Below, piece by piece: positions 55,060 through 62,023 of a stretch of DNA of 62,023 bases. The DNA is from Planctomyces sp. Lineage in GTDB: Bacteria; Planctomycetota; Planctomycetia; Planctomycetales; Planctomycetaceae. Each line of letters starts with the position of its first letter. Within the stretch, counting starts at the first letter, position 1. The stretch is from contig SXPC01000005.1 of assembly GCA_005778225.1 (NCBI GenBank), positions 1-62,023 on the forward strand, written 5' to 3'. A program made the translations under genes and the position numbers. Below the pieces are notes generated by a model, which ran no database searches, was not told the DNA's origin, and saw nothing but the letters and a program-made list of their open reading frames with translations.

Positions 55060-55425
55060 ATGCCCTCCGGCCTCTTCATCTCCAACGACCTCTTCTTCAT
55101 CAGCAAAGTGACCGGCACCGGCACCAGCCTCGGCTACCCGATCCGCGTCATCTCCAAGGCCTCTGCATTCACCGAGGCCCTGGCGAATCCCGACGTCAAC
55201 GCCGTCTTCGTTGACCTCGAACAGAAGATGCTCCCGCTCGACCATCTCGTCGCAGCCATCCCGAACCGCGAACAAGTCACCGTCATCGCCTTCGGTGCCC
55301 ACGTCCAGGTCGACGTCCTGAAAGCCGCCCGCGCCTTAGGCTTCGAAGCCGTCATGCCCCGCAGCCAGTTCACCAGTGACCTCCCCGCCATCATCACCCA
55401 CTTGAAGGGCGCCAGCCCCGCGTAG
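55060..55425 (+). CDS. degenerate receiver-domain-like protein
   Basis: 121 residues resembling a stand-alone CheY fold: alternating strands and helices, the phospho-acceptor-position Asp52 in AVFVDLEQ, and a late VIAFGAHV strand. The usual acidic pair is reduced (NDLF), the Thr/Ser after strand 4 is replaced (AFGAH), and the strand-5 Lys is Arg (MPRSQF). Phosphorylation is therefore doubtful; it may bind a partner without being phosphorylated. It lies directly after the pseudouridine synthase gene, separated by 85 bases with a family B repeat. A two-component role is not supported by its neighbours. Confidence 0.55.
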   Translation: MPSGLFISNDLFFISKVTGTGTSLGYPIRVISKASAFTEALANPDVNAVFVDLEQKMLPLDHLVAAIPNREQVTVIAFGAHVQVDVLKAARALGFEAVMPRSQFTSDLPAIITHLKGASPA

Positions 55426-55432
55426 CCCCCCG

Positions 55433-55474
55433 GTAGGGCGAGGCTCCGCCCGAGCCGCTGTCCCGCGTTGCGAC
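55433..55474 (+). repeat. intergenic repeat, family G copy 1
   Basis: GTAGGGCGAGGCTCCGCCCG then AGCCGCTGTCCCGCGTTGC. Related copies at 59302-59350 (same orientation) and 59431-59474 (inverted). Confidence 0.7.
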
Positions 55475-55502
55475 GCTGTATCAACGAGTCGACTCATTCC
55501 CT

Positions 55503-55577
55503 GTGTGCCACGGCTGTGTCAGCCGTGCGATCGCGCAATGGACGTCCATCCCCACGGCTGACACAGCCGTGGCACAC
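55503..55577. repeat. long inverted intergenic repeat, family C copy 2
   Basis: GTGTGCCACGGCTGTGTCAG ... CTGACACAGCCGTGGCACAC; a perfect 20+ bp stem with inner CACGGCTGA / TCAGCCGTG. It lies between the receiver-like gene and the converging sulfatase gene and could terminate both. Confidence 0.9.
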
Positions 55578-55618
55578 GCTCAAATCATGCCTGCGGCTTC
55601 GAATTAAATAACGGTTCG

Positions 55619-57514
55619 CTAATACTCCCGATGCGGCACCCCATCAATATGAGCCTGCAGCTTCTGATACACGCTTTCATACCGCCCATGCACATTCGCC
55701 CGCTTCATCTCTTCAGGCACATCAACCGCCTTGATCTGTGCCTTGAGGTCGTCCGGTATCGCGGGCAGGTTGTCAATCAGGAACAACGCCTCGATCGCAT
55801 TCGCCATGCCTGACTGATCGATGTGAATCTGGCTCCCCAGCTTCTTCCACGCGGCCTGATCCTCTGGCTGCTGCGTCAACACCATGTACGATGCGAGCAT
55901 CGCAACAATCGGCGTCTCATCATTGACCAGCTGACCGATCTTCGTCAGACGCGGTTGCATGATCTTCTCACCACGCTGCAACATCCCGATGAGCCCCCAG
56001 AACCTCTGGCAGGCATCTTCACTGTTAACAGCTGCATCCATGAGCGCGAGGACTTCCGGCGTCGTGTCTTCGTAGTGAATCGCGGTCTCGCACAACGGGA
56101 GATAATACATCATCGGGTACTTCATCGGATCGTGCCCCATCTCATAAGGGGTCGAGCCTTCCGAGCGAGCCAGCATCATCGACTCCGGCAGGAAGCCAAC
56201 ATCTTTAATCGCCAGCAGATGATCCCAGTTCGCCTTTCGAAATCGTCGCACGACTTCGTCATATTGCGGATCATCAATCAGGTTGTGGACCTCATCGGGA
56301 TCGTTCTCGAGATCGTAAAGCTCTTCCGGCAGACGCTGAATCCATCGACTCGCCTGTGCCTCGTTGAGTTTGCCTTCGTCATAAAGCCGTTTCCAGACGA
56401 CCGTGGTCGGAGTCTGAAACTGATACTCGACCGGCTGAATCTCCGCCAGATGCGGATAGTAATTGTGAACATAGACGAATCGCTGATCCCGAACACTCCG
56501 GACCATGTCATAGCGCTCATCCATCCGACCTCGGAACCCGAAGACATACGGCTGAGGCTCGACGGCTTTCGGCCCCAGAAATGCCTTCCCCTGCAGATAT
56601 TCAGGAATCTCCTGGCCGGTAATCGAAAGCATCGTCGGAACAAGATCGACAAAGCTGATCAGCCGATCCGACTGAGCGCCGGCCGCATACTCGTTCGAAG
56701 CCAGATGCTTGAATTTCTCCGGAAAGTGCACCACAAACGGCACCTGCAGCCCTGTATTCTTGGCCGACCTCTTATAGCCAGGCATTCCTGACCCATGGTC
56801 CGAGAAGAAGAAGACAATGGTGTTCTCTTCGAGCCCTGCTTCTTTAAGCTCCGTCAGCCTTTTATAGAAAAAACCATCCAGATCATTGAGTCGGTCATAA
56901 TACTCCGCCCAGTCCCGTCGAACTTCGGGGGTATCGGGATGAAATGCAGGCAGCTTAATAGCCGCCGGATCAGTGACTGGCTTGTACTTCGGGTTGCGAA
57001 TTTGTGATTCGTGCGTCCCGGTGAAATTGAAGACCGCAAAGAACGGCTTATCGGCAGGACGATTTTTCCAGTGGGCATTCTTGCTCGATTCGTCCCAGAT
57101 CCCCTTGGGAAGGTCGACGTTATAATCGGTTTTCACATTGTTGGTGCAGTAATAGCCCGCCTCTTTCATGTAAACAGACAGGGCTTTGATCAGCCTCGGA
57201 ATCTTCACGAAGCTTCTCATATGCTGCGCTCCCATGCTCGTCGGGTAGACGCCGGTGATGATCGTCGTGCGGGCTGGGGCACAAACCGGGGCATTCGACC
57301 AGGCGGCTTTGTACAGCATGCTTTGAGAAGCAAAGGCATCCAGATGCGGTGTTCTCGCGACGGAGTCGCCGTAGCAACCAATGTCCGGACTGTGATCTTC
57401 GGACGTGATCCACAGAATATTCGGCTGATCGGAAGTCGTTTGTGCTGCGATAGTTAAATGACTGCTAAAGCAGCAGAAACCAGCCAGCGCCAAGGCCAGA
57501 ATGCGAAATGCCAT
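55619..57514 (-). CDS. exported sulfatase (arylsulfatase family)
   Basis: 631 residues with a signal peptide (ILALALAGFCCFSSHLTIAA). The alkaline-phosphatase-like sulfatase fold starts PNILWITSEDHSPDIGCYG (metal-binding Asp) and has the formylglycine motif CAPARTTIITG (Cys78, Arg82), so it is a Cys-type enzyme needing a formylglycine-generating enzyme. Later motifs are IVFFFSDHGSGMPGYKRS and WWRPG-free RGPxx-like C-terminal segments. The substrate is probably a sulfated polysaccharide; planctomycetes carry many. The last 130 residues form an extra helical domain (DACQRFWGLIGML). Confidence 0.92.
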   Translation of the reverse strand: MAFRILALALAGFCCFSSHLTIAAQTTSDQPNILWITSEDHSPDIGCYGDSVARTPHLDAFASQSMLYKAAWSNAPVCAPARTTIITGVYPTSMGAQHMRSFVKIPRLIKALSVYMKEAGYYCTNNVKTDYNVDLPKGIWDESSKNAHWKNRPADKPFFAVFNFTGTHESQIRNPKYKPVTDPAAIKLPAFHPDTPEVRRDWAEYYDRLNDLDGFFYKRLTELKEAGLEENTIVFFFSDHGSGMPGYKRSAKNTGLQVPFVVHFPEKFKHLASNEYAAGAQSDRLISFVDLVPTMLSITGQEIPEYLQGKAFLGPKAVEPQPYVFGFRGRMDERYDMVRSVRDQRFVYVHNYYPHLAEIQPVEYQFQTPTTVVWKRLYDEGKLNEAQASRWIQRLPEELYDLENDPDEVHNLIDDPQYDEVVRRFRKANWDHLLAIKDVGFLPESMMLARSEGSTPYEMGHDPMKYPMMYYLPLCETAIHYEDTTPEVLALMDAAVNSEDACQRFWGLIGMLQRGEKIMQPRLTKIGQLVNDETPIVAMLASYMVLTQQPEDQAAWKKLGSQIHIDQSGMANAIEALFLIDNLPAIPDDLKAQIKAVDVPEEMKRANVHGRYESVYQKLQAHIDGVPHREY

Positions 57515-57814
57515 ACCTGTTTTTCTCCTGAGATGTCAAAACATTGACGTCGTGCCCATGCTTGGCCCATGAGATCCTTTGGCGGACCTTACTGGAAACT
57601 TTGCTAGCTAATCAACCCCAGCTCGCATCCATTGCTTTTGATGTGCCTTCTGATTGTCCCTCAGTCAATTGTGAATATCAAGCTCCCGTGTAAGTTGCAT
57701 CCCGGAAGATTTTGACTATGATCCCTCTTTCCTTTTTCTCGGGTCACACTGGACCCGAGGCCTTCCATCTACATCCACCGATGAGTTAGTGGTCAACAGG
57801 AGACGAGTGGCGGC
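57515..57814. other. intergenic stretch with no recognised gene
   Basis: 300 bases between the sulfatase start (minus) and the mini-protein (plus). Both divergent promoters should lie here. No RNA gene or repeat was recognised. Confidence 0.45.
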
Positions 57815-57904
57815 ATGGGCGTCAAGAAATCGGGTAAAGGTCGACGAAAGCTGGGACGCAAAAAGCGACGTATGCGAGCACGTATTCGTCACCGCAAGGG
57901 CTAA
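57815..57904 (+). CDS. 29-residue highly basic mini-protein (possible ribosomal small protein)
   Basis: ATG 57815 to TAA 57902-57904. The sequence (MGVKKSGKGRRKLGRKKRR then MRARIRHRKG) is about 60 percent Lys/Arg with no acidic residue, the profile of tiny ribosomal or RNA-binding proteins (resembling, but not clearly equal to, the AURKAIP1/COX24-type mini-proteins of bacteria). AGGAGA lies 11 bases ahead, slightly far. The next feature is a terminator at 58000-58037, so it has its own short transcript. Frames on the other strand over the same bases have no such composition. Could also be chance, but composition, start site and terminator agree. Confidence 0.6.
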   Translation: MGVKKSGKGRRKLGRKKRRMRARIRHRKG

Positions 57905-57999
57905 TTCGCGGTTGAGCTGCTGACAGCAATTCTGGGATCGCATTGTTCTCAGTCCCTGCGCGTACGCATGTTCGCTCCCACGCTCTGATTGTACACACC

Positions 58000-58037
58000 A
58001 AAGAGCTCTGGCCAAATTTTGTGCCCGAGCTCTTTTT
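58000..58037 (+). terminator. intrinsic terminator after the mini-protein
   Basis: AAAGAGCTC (58000-58008) / GAGCTCTTT (58027-58035), 18-nt loop, T-run to 58037. It is 96 bases after the stop. Confidence 0.8.
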
Positions 58038-58060
58038 CATGCGCACTCAACAAAGACAGT

Positions 58061-58193
58061 TTTGAACCGCAGATAAACGCAGATCCACACAGATAAGATT
58101 TGAACGAAAACCAGATCGTTTCATCTCTTATCTGCGTCCACCCGCGTTCATCTGCGGTTCAATCTCTTCTCCCATTCGTGTTCATCCGTGGTT
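58061..58193. repeat. inverted intergenic repeat, family E
   Basis: The left arm has TTGAACCGCAGATAAACGCA and ACACAGATAAG; the right arm has CTTATCTGCGTCC and GCGTTCATCTGCGGTTCAA, with a further degenerate copy TTCATCCGTGGTTC. It fills the 363-base gap between the mini-protein and the nucleoside hydrolase gene. Confidence 0.85.
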
Positions 58194-58267
58194 CTCTTCT
58201 TCACTACCACTCTGCTGTTCGTGGTAACCCCCCTTTCTTTTTGACTCCTCAGTCTCCCAGCGATACG

Positions 58268-59287
58268 ATGAAACAAGTGATGCCGCGTGTCAGATGGCTC
58301 ACGCACGCATGGAGACAACATCGGGAAGGGCTTCTCTTGAAACATAAGCTGATCATCGACGCTGATCCTGGCATCGGCGATGCCGTCGCGATCATTACCG
58401 CACTGCTTGATCCTCGTCTGGATGTCCTTGGCCTGACCGGCACCGAAGGCATGGTGAGTGGACATCAGGCGAACTGCAATCTCGAACTGCTCGTCAACTC
58501 GGTCGACGTCCCCAAGTGGCCCAAGATCGGCTGGGCCAGTGCCGAGCTTCTCAGCAACGACGAGATGGCCCTTCCGTTAACGCGCCTCAACGGTCCTCAT
58601 GGCCTGGGCGATATGGAGATTCCCTGCCCTCTGCCTCACCGTCGACTCGACTCCGCTAAAGTCATGGTCGACCTGGTCAAGCAGTACCCCAACGAAATCA
58701 CTCTCGTCTGCCTCGGCCCACTGACCAACGTCATGATGGCTTCCGAGCTCTATCCAGACTTCCTGATCCAGCTCAACAAGCTCATCGTCCTCGGCGGCAC
58801 GCTCGATGCGCCGGGCGACGCGACAACCACGTCCGAGTTCAATGTCTACGCCAATCCGGAAGCTGCCCGGTTCGTTCTCAAGTCGTCCGCGACGAAGATC
58901 CTGATTCCTCTCGAAGTCCAGCACAAAGTCAGCCTGACTTTCTCCGAGTTTGATCGCATCCAGTTCGATGAGAAACTCCCCGCTCACCGCCTGCTTTCGA
59001 ACCTTTTGTCCTACGCCCTCAAGTCACACCGACAATACCTCGGCGAAGAAGGTATCCATCTCCGCGAACTGACTCCTCTCGCCTACATGGTCCGCCCCGA
59101 CCTCTTCACCACCGAAGGCATGGCGATCGATATTGAAACCCAGGGCGAAATTACCCGCGGCATGACGATCTTCGACCGCCGCAGCAAGCGCCTCTGGCCC
59201 ATCAACATCGCCATCGCCACCAAAGTCGACGCTGTTGGCGTTCGCGATTACTTCTCGAATGTTCTCTCGGGACGTGTGTTGTCATAA
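58268..59287 (+). CDS. inosine/uridine-preferring nucleoside hydrolase family protein (altered active site)
   Basis: 339 residues from ATG 58268; the frame is open to 58100 but runs through a repeat. The nucleoside hydrolase fold begins [23 protein letters not shown]. The family motif DxDPGxDD, which binds Ca2+ with several Asp, reads DADPGIGD here: the first Asp of the final pair is Gly37. Near the C-terminus, where active members have an HDP motif carrying the last Ca ligand, this reads LTPLAYM. Middle parts ([31 protein letters not shown]-like [25 protein letters not shown]) are well kept. It may be catalytically altered or use another mechanism. Confidence 0.82.
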   Translation: MKQVMPRVRWLTHAWRQHREGLLLKHKLIIDADPGIGDAVAIITALLDPRLDVLGLTGTEGMVSGHQANCNLELLVNSVDVPKWPKIGWASAELLSNDEMALPLTRLNGPHGLGDMEIPCPLPHRRLDSAKVMVDLVKQYPNEITLVCLGPLTNVMMASELYPDFLIQLNKLIVLGGTLDAPGDATTTSEFNVYANPEAARFVLKSSATKILIPLEVQHKVSLTFSEFDRIQFDEKLPAHRLLSNLLSYALKSHRQYLGEEGIHLRELTPLAYMVRPDLFTTEGMAIDIETQGEITRGMTIFDRRSKRLWPINIAIATKVDAVGVRDYFSNVLSGRVLS

Positions 59288-59301
59288 CGTAGCTCCCTGC
59301 C

Positions 59302-59474
59302 TCGGGAGGGCGAACCTCCGTGTGAGCCGCTTCTTTGCGTTGCGATGCTCCAATTGCTCATGGAACTACGATGGCCTCGCAGGCTTCGCATCCTCCTGCG
59401 CACCGCTCGTTGTCGATTTGCCGGTGTCATGTTGCAACGCAGGACAGCGGCTCAGACGGAGCCTCGCCCTCCCA
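59302..59474. repeat. inverted pair of family G repeats
   Basis: Copy 2 (59302-59350, GGAGGGCGAACCTCCGTGTG then AGCCGCTTCTTTGCGTTGC) and copy 3 (59431-59474, reverse orientation, GCAACGCAGGACAGCGGCTC) face each other around an 80-base spacer. Copy 1 is at 55433. They fill most of the 425-base gap between the nucleoside hydrolase and the symporter gene. Confidence 0.8.
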
Positions 59475-59712
59475 TTTGAACAAGCGTTGTCGTTCTCTGA
59501 CTTTTTTCCACGAATTCTGTTCAACTCACTGCCACCTTTCGAACAGGTGGCAAATCTAAAACTGACTCAGCCTTTCGGCCTTCTCTTCTCGTTCCGAACC
59601 TCAGCCGGCGAAAATTTCTTTCCCATTGCTCTTTCATCCCTGCACTCGCTCTGTAAAAATCCCCTCGATAAATTTCTCTTGTCCCTGACATAGACGGGGG
59701 GCCTACCCAGCG

Positions 59713-61212
59713 ATGCTCGCAGTCAGCCTGTTCGTTTTCCTGGTTCTGCTATTGGGTCTCGGTTTCTGGTCGACTTCGAACATTGAGAACGAAGAGGACT
59801 ATCTCGTCGCGGGGCGACGCCTGCCTCTCTCATTGGCATTCGGCACACTCGTCGCGACCTGGTTCGGCGCGGACAGCGTCATCGGCTCCAGCGAAGCTGC
59901 TTACGAAGAAGGGATGCGTGGCGTCATCCTCGATCCCTTTGGTTGTGGTCTGGCCTTGATGGTGGCAGGACTCTTCTTTGCCCGTCGCCTGTGGGAAATG
60001 AAACTCTTCACGACCGGCGATCTCTACCGAAACAAGTTCGGGCCCAAAACCGAACTCATCTCCTCGGTGATTCAATCACTCGGCTATCTCCCCTGGATTG
60101 CAGGTCAGTATCTGGCGTTGGGGAAAGTCCTTCTGCTCGTTTATGGCATCCCGGTTAACTATGGCATCGTCATCAGTGCCGCGATCTGCATCGCGCTCAC
60201 TCTTTCGGGCGGGATGTGGGCGGTGACAATCACGGACTCTGCGCAGCTCGTCATCATGTTCATCGGACTGGCGATCGTCTTTATCGACATCATGATCCAG
60301 TTGGGTGGCGGTTCGTTCGGGCAGGGAATCACGAACTTCCTGGAGCAGACAGATCCCGAGATGCTCAGTATCATGCCGGAGCTGGAAACAGTTGCGATGC
60401 TGGCCTGGGCGTCGTATTGGGCGATTGGCGTCTTCGGTAATATCCCGGGACAGGATCTGATGCAGCGCGTGTTCGCGTCAAAAAGCAGCCGGGTTGCTGT
60501 CCAGGCCTGTTTGCTGGCGGGAGTCGTCTACATCATCTTCGGCCTGATCCCTGTTGTCGTTGGGATTCTTGCCCGTCATCAGGAGGTCATTCCTGGAGAG
60601 GGCGAAGCCGTCATGCTGACGTTCATGCGTCTTCGACATGGCGCAGTCCTCATGACCATGTTCATCATCTCGCTGACCGCCTGCATCATTTCAACAGCGA
60701 CCTCGGCCACTCTGTCGCCATCCTCACTGCTTGGTCGCAATATCCTCGGACAATTCGCCTACTTCAGGCAGCAGCCTCTGTGGGTGAATCGCTTCGCGGT
60801 TGTTCTCGTGACATGCCTGTCACTTCCGTTCGCGTACCTGTCCGAGAGTATTCACGATCTGCTCAGCCAGTCGCTTGGCATCGCGCTGGTCGGGCTCTTC
60901 ATTCCGTTCGTGGTTGCGACCTACTGCGAGAAGCGCCACGATCATGCTGGCGTGATTTCGGTCCTCGCTGGAACGCTTGTCTGGTTGGGACATCTGACGG
61001 CGATATACCTGCTGCCTCTCTCTGAGAACCCCGCGGCTCCCAGCTCGTTACTCATCGAGTGGATCCACGCGATTCCTCCGGAATTCACCGGGATCACTGC
61101 CTGTGCCATCGCATTCGTCATCTATGGGCGACACCCGGAAAGCAGAAGCCTCAAGCTGACGGAAACTCACCCCCCGCTTTCCCCTGTTCAGCCAGACCCG
61201 GCCACACTATAA
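59713..61212 (+). CDS. sodium:solute symporter (SSS family)
   Basis: 499 residues, about 13 hydrophobic helices. N-terminal helix FVFLVLLLGLGFWST, then EDYLVAGRRLPLSLAFGTLVATWFGADSVIGSS, the typical SSS first loop, and the core motif ITLALSGGMWAVTITDSAQLVIMF-like (CIALTLSGGMWAVTITDSAQ) of Na+-coupled transporters. The last roughly 20 residues are hydrophilic. The substrate (sugar, amino acid, proline-like or nucleoside) is not indicated. The preceding nucleoside hydrolase is the only neighbour hint. Start ATG 59713. Confidence 0.9.
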   Translation: MLAVSLFVFLVLLLGLGFWSTSNIENEEDYLVAGRRLPLSLAFGTLVATWFGADSVIGSSEAAYEEGMRGVILDPFGCGLALMVAGLFFARRLWEMKLFTTGDLYRNKFGPKTELISSVIQSLGYLPWIAGQYLALGKVLLLVYGIPVNYGIVISAAICIALTLSGGMWAVTITDSAQLVIMFIGLAIVFIDIMIQLGGGSFGQGITNFLEQTDPEMLSIMPELETVAMLAWASYWAIGVFGNIPGQDLMQRVFASKSSRVAVQACLLAGVVYIIFGLIPVVVGILARHQEVIPGEGEAVMLTFMRLRHGAVLMTMFIISLTACIISTATSATLSPSSLLGRNILGQFAYFRQQPLWVNRFAVVLVTCLSLPFAYLSESIHDLLSQSLGIALVGLFIPFVVATYCEKRHDHAGVISVLAGTLVWLGHLTAIYLLPLSENPAAPSSLLIEWIHAIPPEFTGITACAIAFVIYGRHPESRSLKLTETHPPLSPVQPDPATL

Positions 61213-61223
61213 ATCATATTCAG

Positions 61224-61380
61224 ACTCTGTGTTCTCTGCAGAAGTTTTGCCACAGAGTGCACAGAGGCCTCAGAGGTGGACGTGGGCAACCTGGTTGCAC
61301 TTCGGCAATTGATGCCTCTTTCGTTTGTTCTCCTATTACTCGATTTTCGCCTCGGTGATCTCTGTGTCCTCTGTGGCTAA
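61224..61380. repeat. intergenic repeat, family F copy 2
   Basis: ACTCTGTGTTCTCTGCAG ... CCACAGAGTGCACAGAGGC and, further on, CTCTGTGTCCTCTGTGGC. These are complementary arms in a 156-base segment, related to 8248-8414. It sits between the symporter and the nucleotide-sugar dehydrogenase. Confidence 0.65.
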
Positions 61381-61411
61381 GTCCTCACCATTGTTCAACT
61401 CTAAGCCAATT

Positions 61412-62023
61412 ATGTCGAACGCACACGCCAAAGCTCTCGCTGATAAAATTGCCTCCAAGTCTGCCGTCGTCGGTGTGATGGGACTTGGCTACGTCGGCTT
61501 GCCACTCATCAATGCCTTCACCAGCAAGGGGATCCGCTGTCTGGGGTTTGATGTTGATGACAAGAAAGTTGTCTCGCTGAACAGCGGCAAAAGCTACATC
61601 AAGCACGTCAGCAACGAACAGGTTTCCTCCTGGAGAGAGAAGAAGCTGTTTGAAGCAACCGCTGACATGGGTCGCCTTGATGAGCCCGATGTCATTCTTA
61701 TCTGCGTCCCGACTCCTCTCAACGACAGCCGCGATCCCGATCTCTCCTACGTAGTCGGGACAACGGAAGCCATCGCGAAGAAGCTTCGCCCCGGCCAGCT
61801 CGTCGTCCTCGAAAGCACGACCTATCCGACCACGACCCGCGATGTCGTCAAGCCGATTCTCGAAGACTCCGGGCTCAAGGCGGGCGTTGATTACTTCCTC
61901 GCCTTCAGTCCCGAACGCGAAGACCCGGGCAATCCGGATTACACTGCCGCTGGCATTCCCAAAGTCGTCGGCGGGCATGATCCTGAGTCGATGGAACTGG
62001 CTTGTGCGATCTACAGACATGCG
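61412..62023 (+). CDS. nucleotide-sugar dehydrogenase, UDP-N-acetylglucosamine/UDP-glucose type (partial)
   Basis: 204 residues from ATG 61412, cut by the window end. N-terminal Rossmann start AVVGVMGLGYVGLPLINAF (GxGxxG), then ILICVPTPLNDSRDPDLSYV, ESTTYPTTTRDV and FLAFSPEREDPGNPDY, all typical of the WbpA/VipA-type (UDP-GlcNAc or UDP-ManNAc dehydrogenase) subgroup. The enzyme oxidises C6 of a UDP-sugar to a uronic acid for surface polysaccharide. The catalytic Cys and C-terminal domain lie outside the window. A repeat precedes it; the operon continues beyond the edge. Confidence 0.93.
   Translation, partial: MSNAHAKALADKIASKSAVVGVMGLGYVGLPLINAFTSKGIRCLGFDVDDKKVVSLNSGKSYIKHVSNEQVSSWREKKLFEATADMGRLDEPDVILICVPTPLNDSRDPDLSYVVGTTEAIAKKLRPGQLVVLESTTYPTTTRDVVKPILEDSGLKAGVDYFLAFSPEREDPGNPDYTAAGIPKVVGGHDPESMELACAIYRHA

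Noticed and set aside
1..62023. CRISPR array or cas genes
   Set aside because: No evenly spaced direct repeats of 24-40 bases with unique spacers and no cas-like proteins were seen. The TGCACAA repeats are only 7 bases.

Overview
The window looks like a chromosomal segment from a planctomycete (Planctomycetota, order Planctomycetales). The evidence is a set of lineage-typical families: two DUF1559 pseudopilins with the H-x9-DG motif, a giant ThuA / membrane-bound dehydrogenase / HEAT / cytochrome c protein, a beta-helix protein with an LEPR-type N-terminal motif (LEDRILLS), an exported twin-arginine Gfo/Idh/MocA oxidoreductase, an arylsulfatase and an M60-like peptidase. GC is moderate, and intergenic regions are rich in palindromic repeat families. 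Genus and species cannot be fixed from the sequence alone.

Layout. 1-8 kb: 3' part of 2-oxoglutarate dehydrogenase E1 (cut by the window edge), an S10-type peptidase, a two-gene membrane/glycosyltransferase-like operon, a lipoprotein metallopeptidase and tRNA-Asp with a clear promoter and terminator. 8-15 kb: a zinc-ribbon membrane protein, a HerA/DUF87-like ATPase coupled to an M60-like peptidase, and an AraC regulator. 16-19 kb: a tandem duplication of a [DUF1559 pseudopilin + small lipoprotein] pair. 19-29 kb: L-serine dehydratase, the giant exported heme protein, a GH5-like hydrolase, HisRS and a YkgJ-type cysteine-cluster protein. 29-35 kb: beta-helix surface protein, small membrane protein, an SDR plus a PfkB sugar kinase (probably hexuronate/KDG metabolism) and an AT-richer HEAT-repeat gene. 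36-45.7 kb (all on minus): RNase D, ribosomal protein L21, RNase E/G, EI-HPr-EIIA(Ntr)-HPF (a PTS lacking sugar permeases here, next to a ribosome hibernation factor), two mini-lipoproteins and an IscA/ErpA protein. 46-62 kb: ApbE, DoxX-like protein, Gfo/Idh/MocA oxidoreductase, MFS transporter, a pseudouridine synthase with an acidic head and a very long Gly/Arg-rich tail, a receiver-like protein, a sulfatase, a 29-residue highly basic mini-protein, a divergent nucleoside hydrolase, a sodium:solute symporter and the start of a nucleotide-sugar dehydrogenase.

The most unusual item is a 741-bp cassette at 44444-45184. It has 11-bp terminal inverted repeats, probable 5-bp target duplications, TGCACAA direct repeats near both ends, a long structured non-coding segment with a perfect 42-bp palindrome, and one 47-residue basic ORF with a good Shine-Dalgarno, but no transposase. 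It interrupts a copy of a dispersed repeat present elsewhere in the window, so the empty site can be reconstructed. At least seven dispersed intergenic palindromic repeat families (called A-G here) are also visible.
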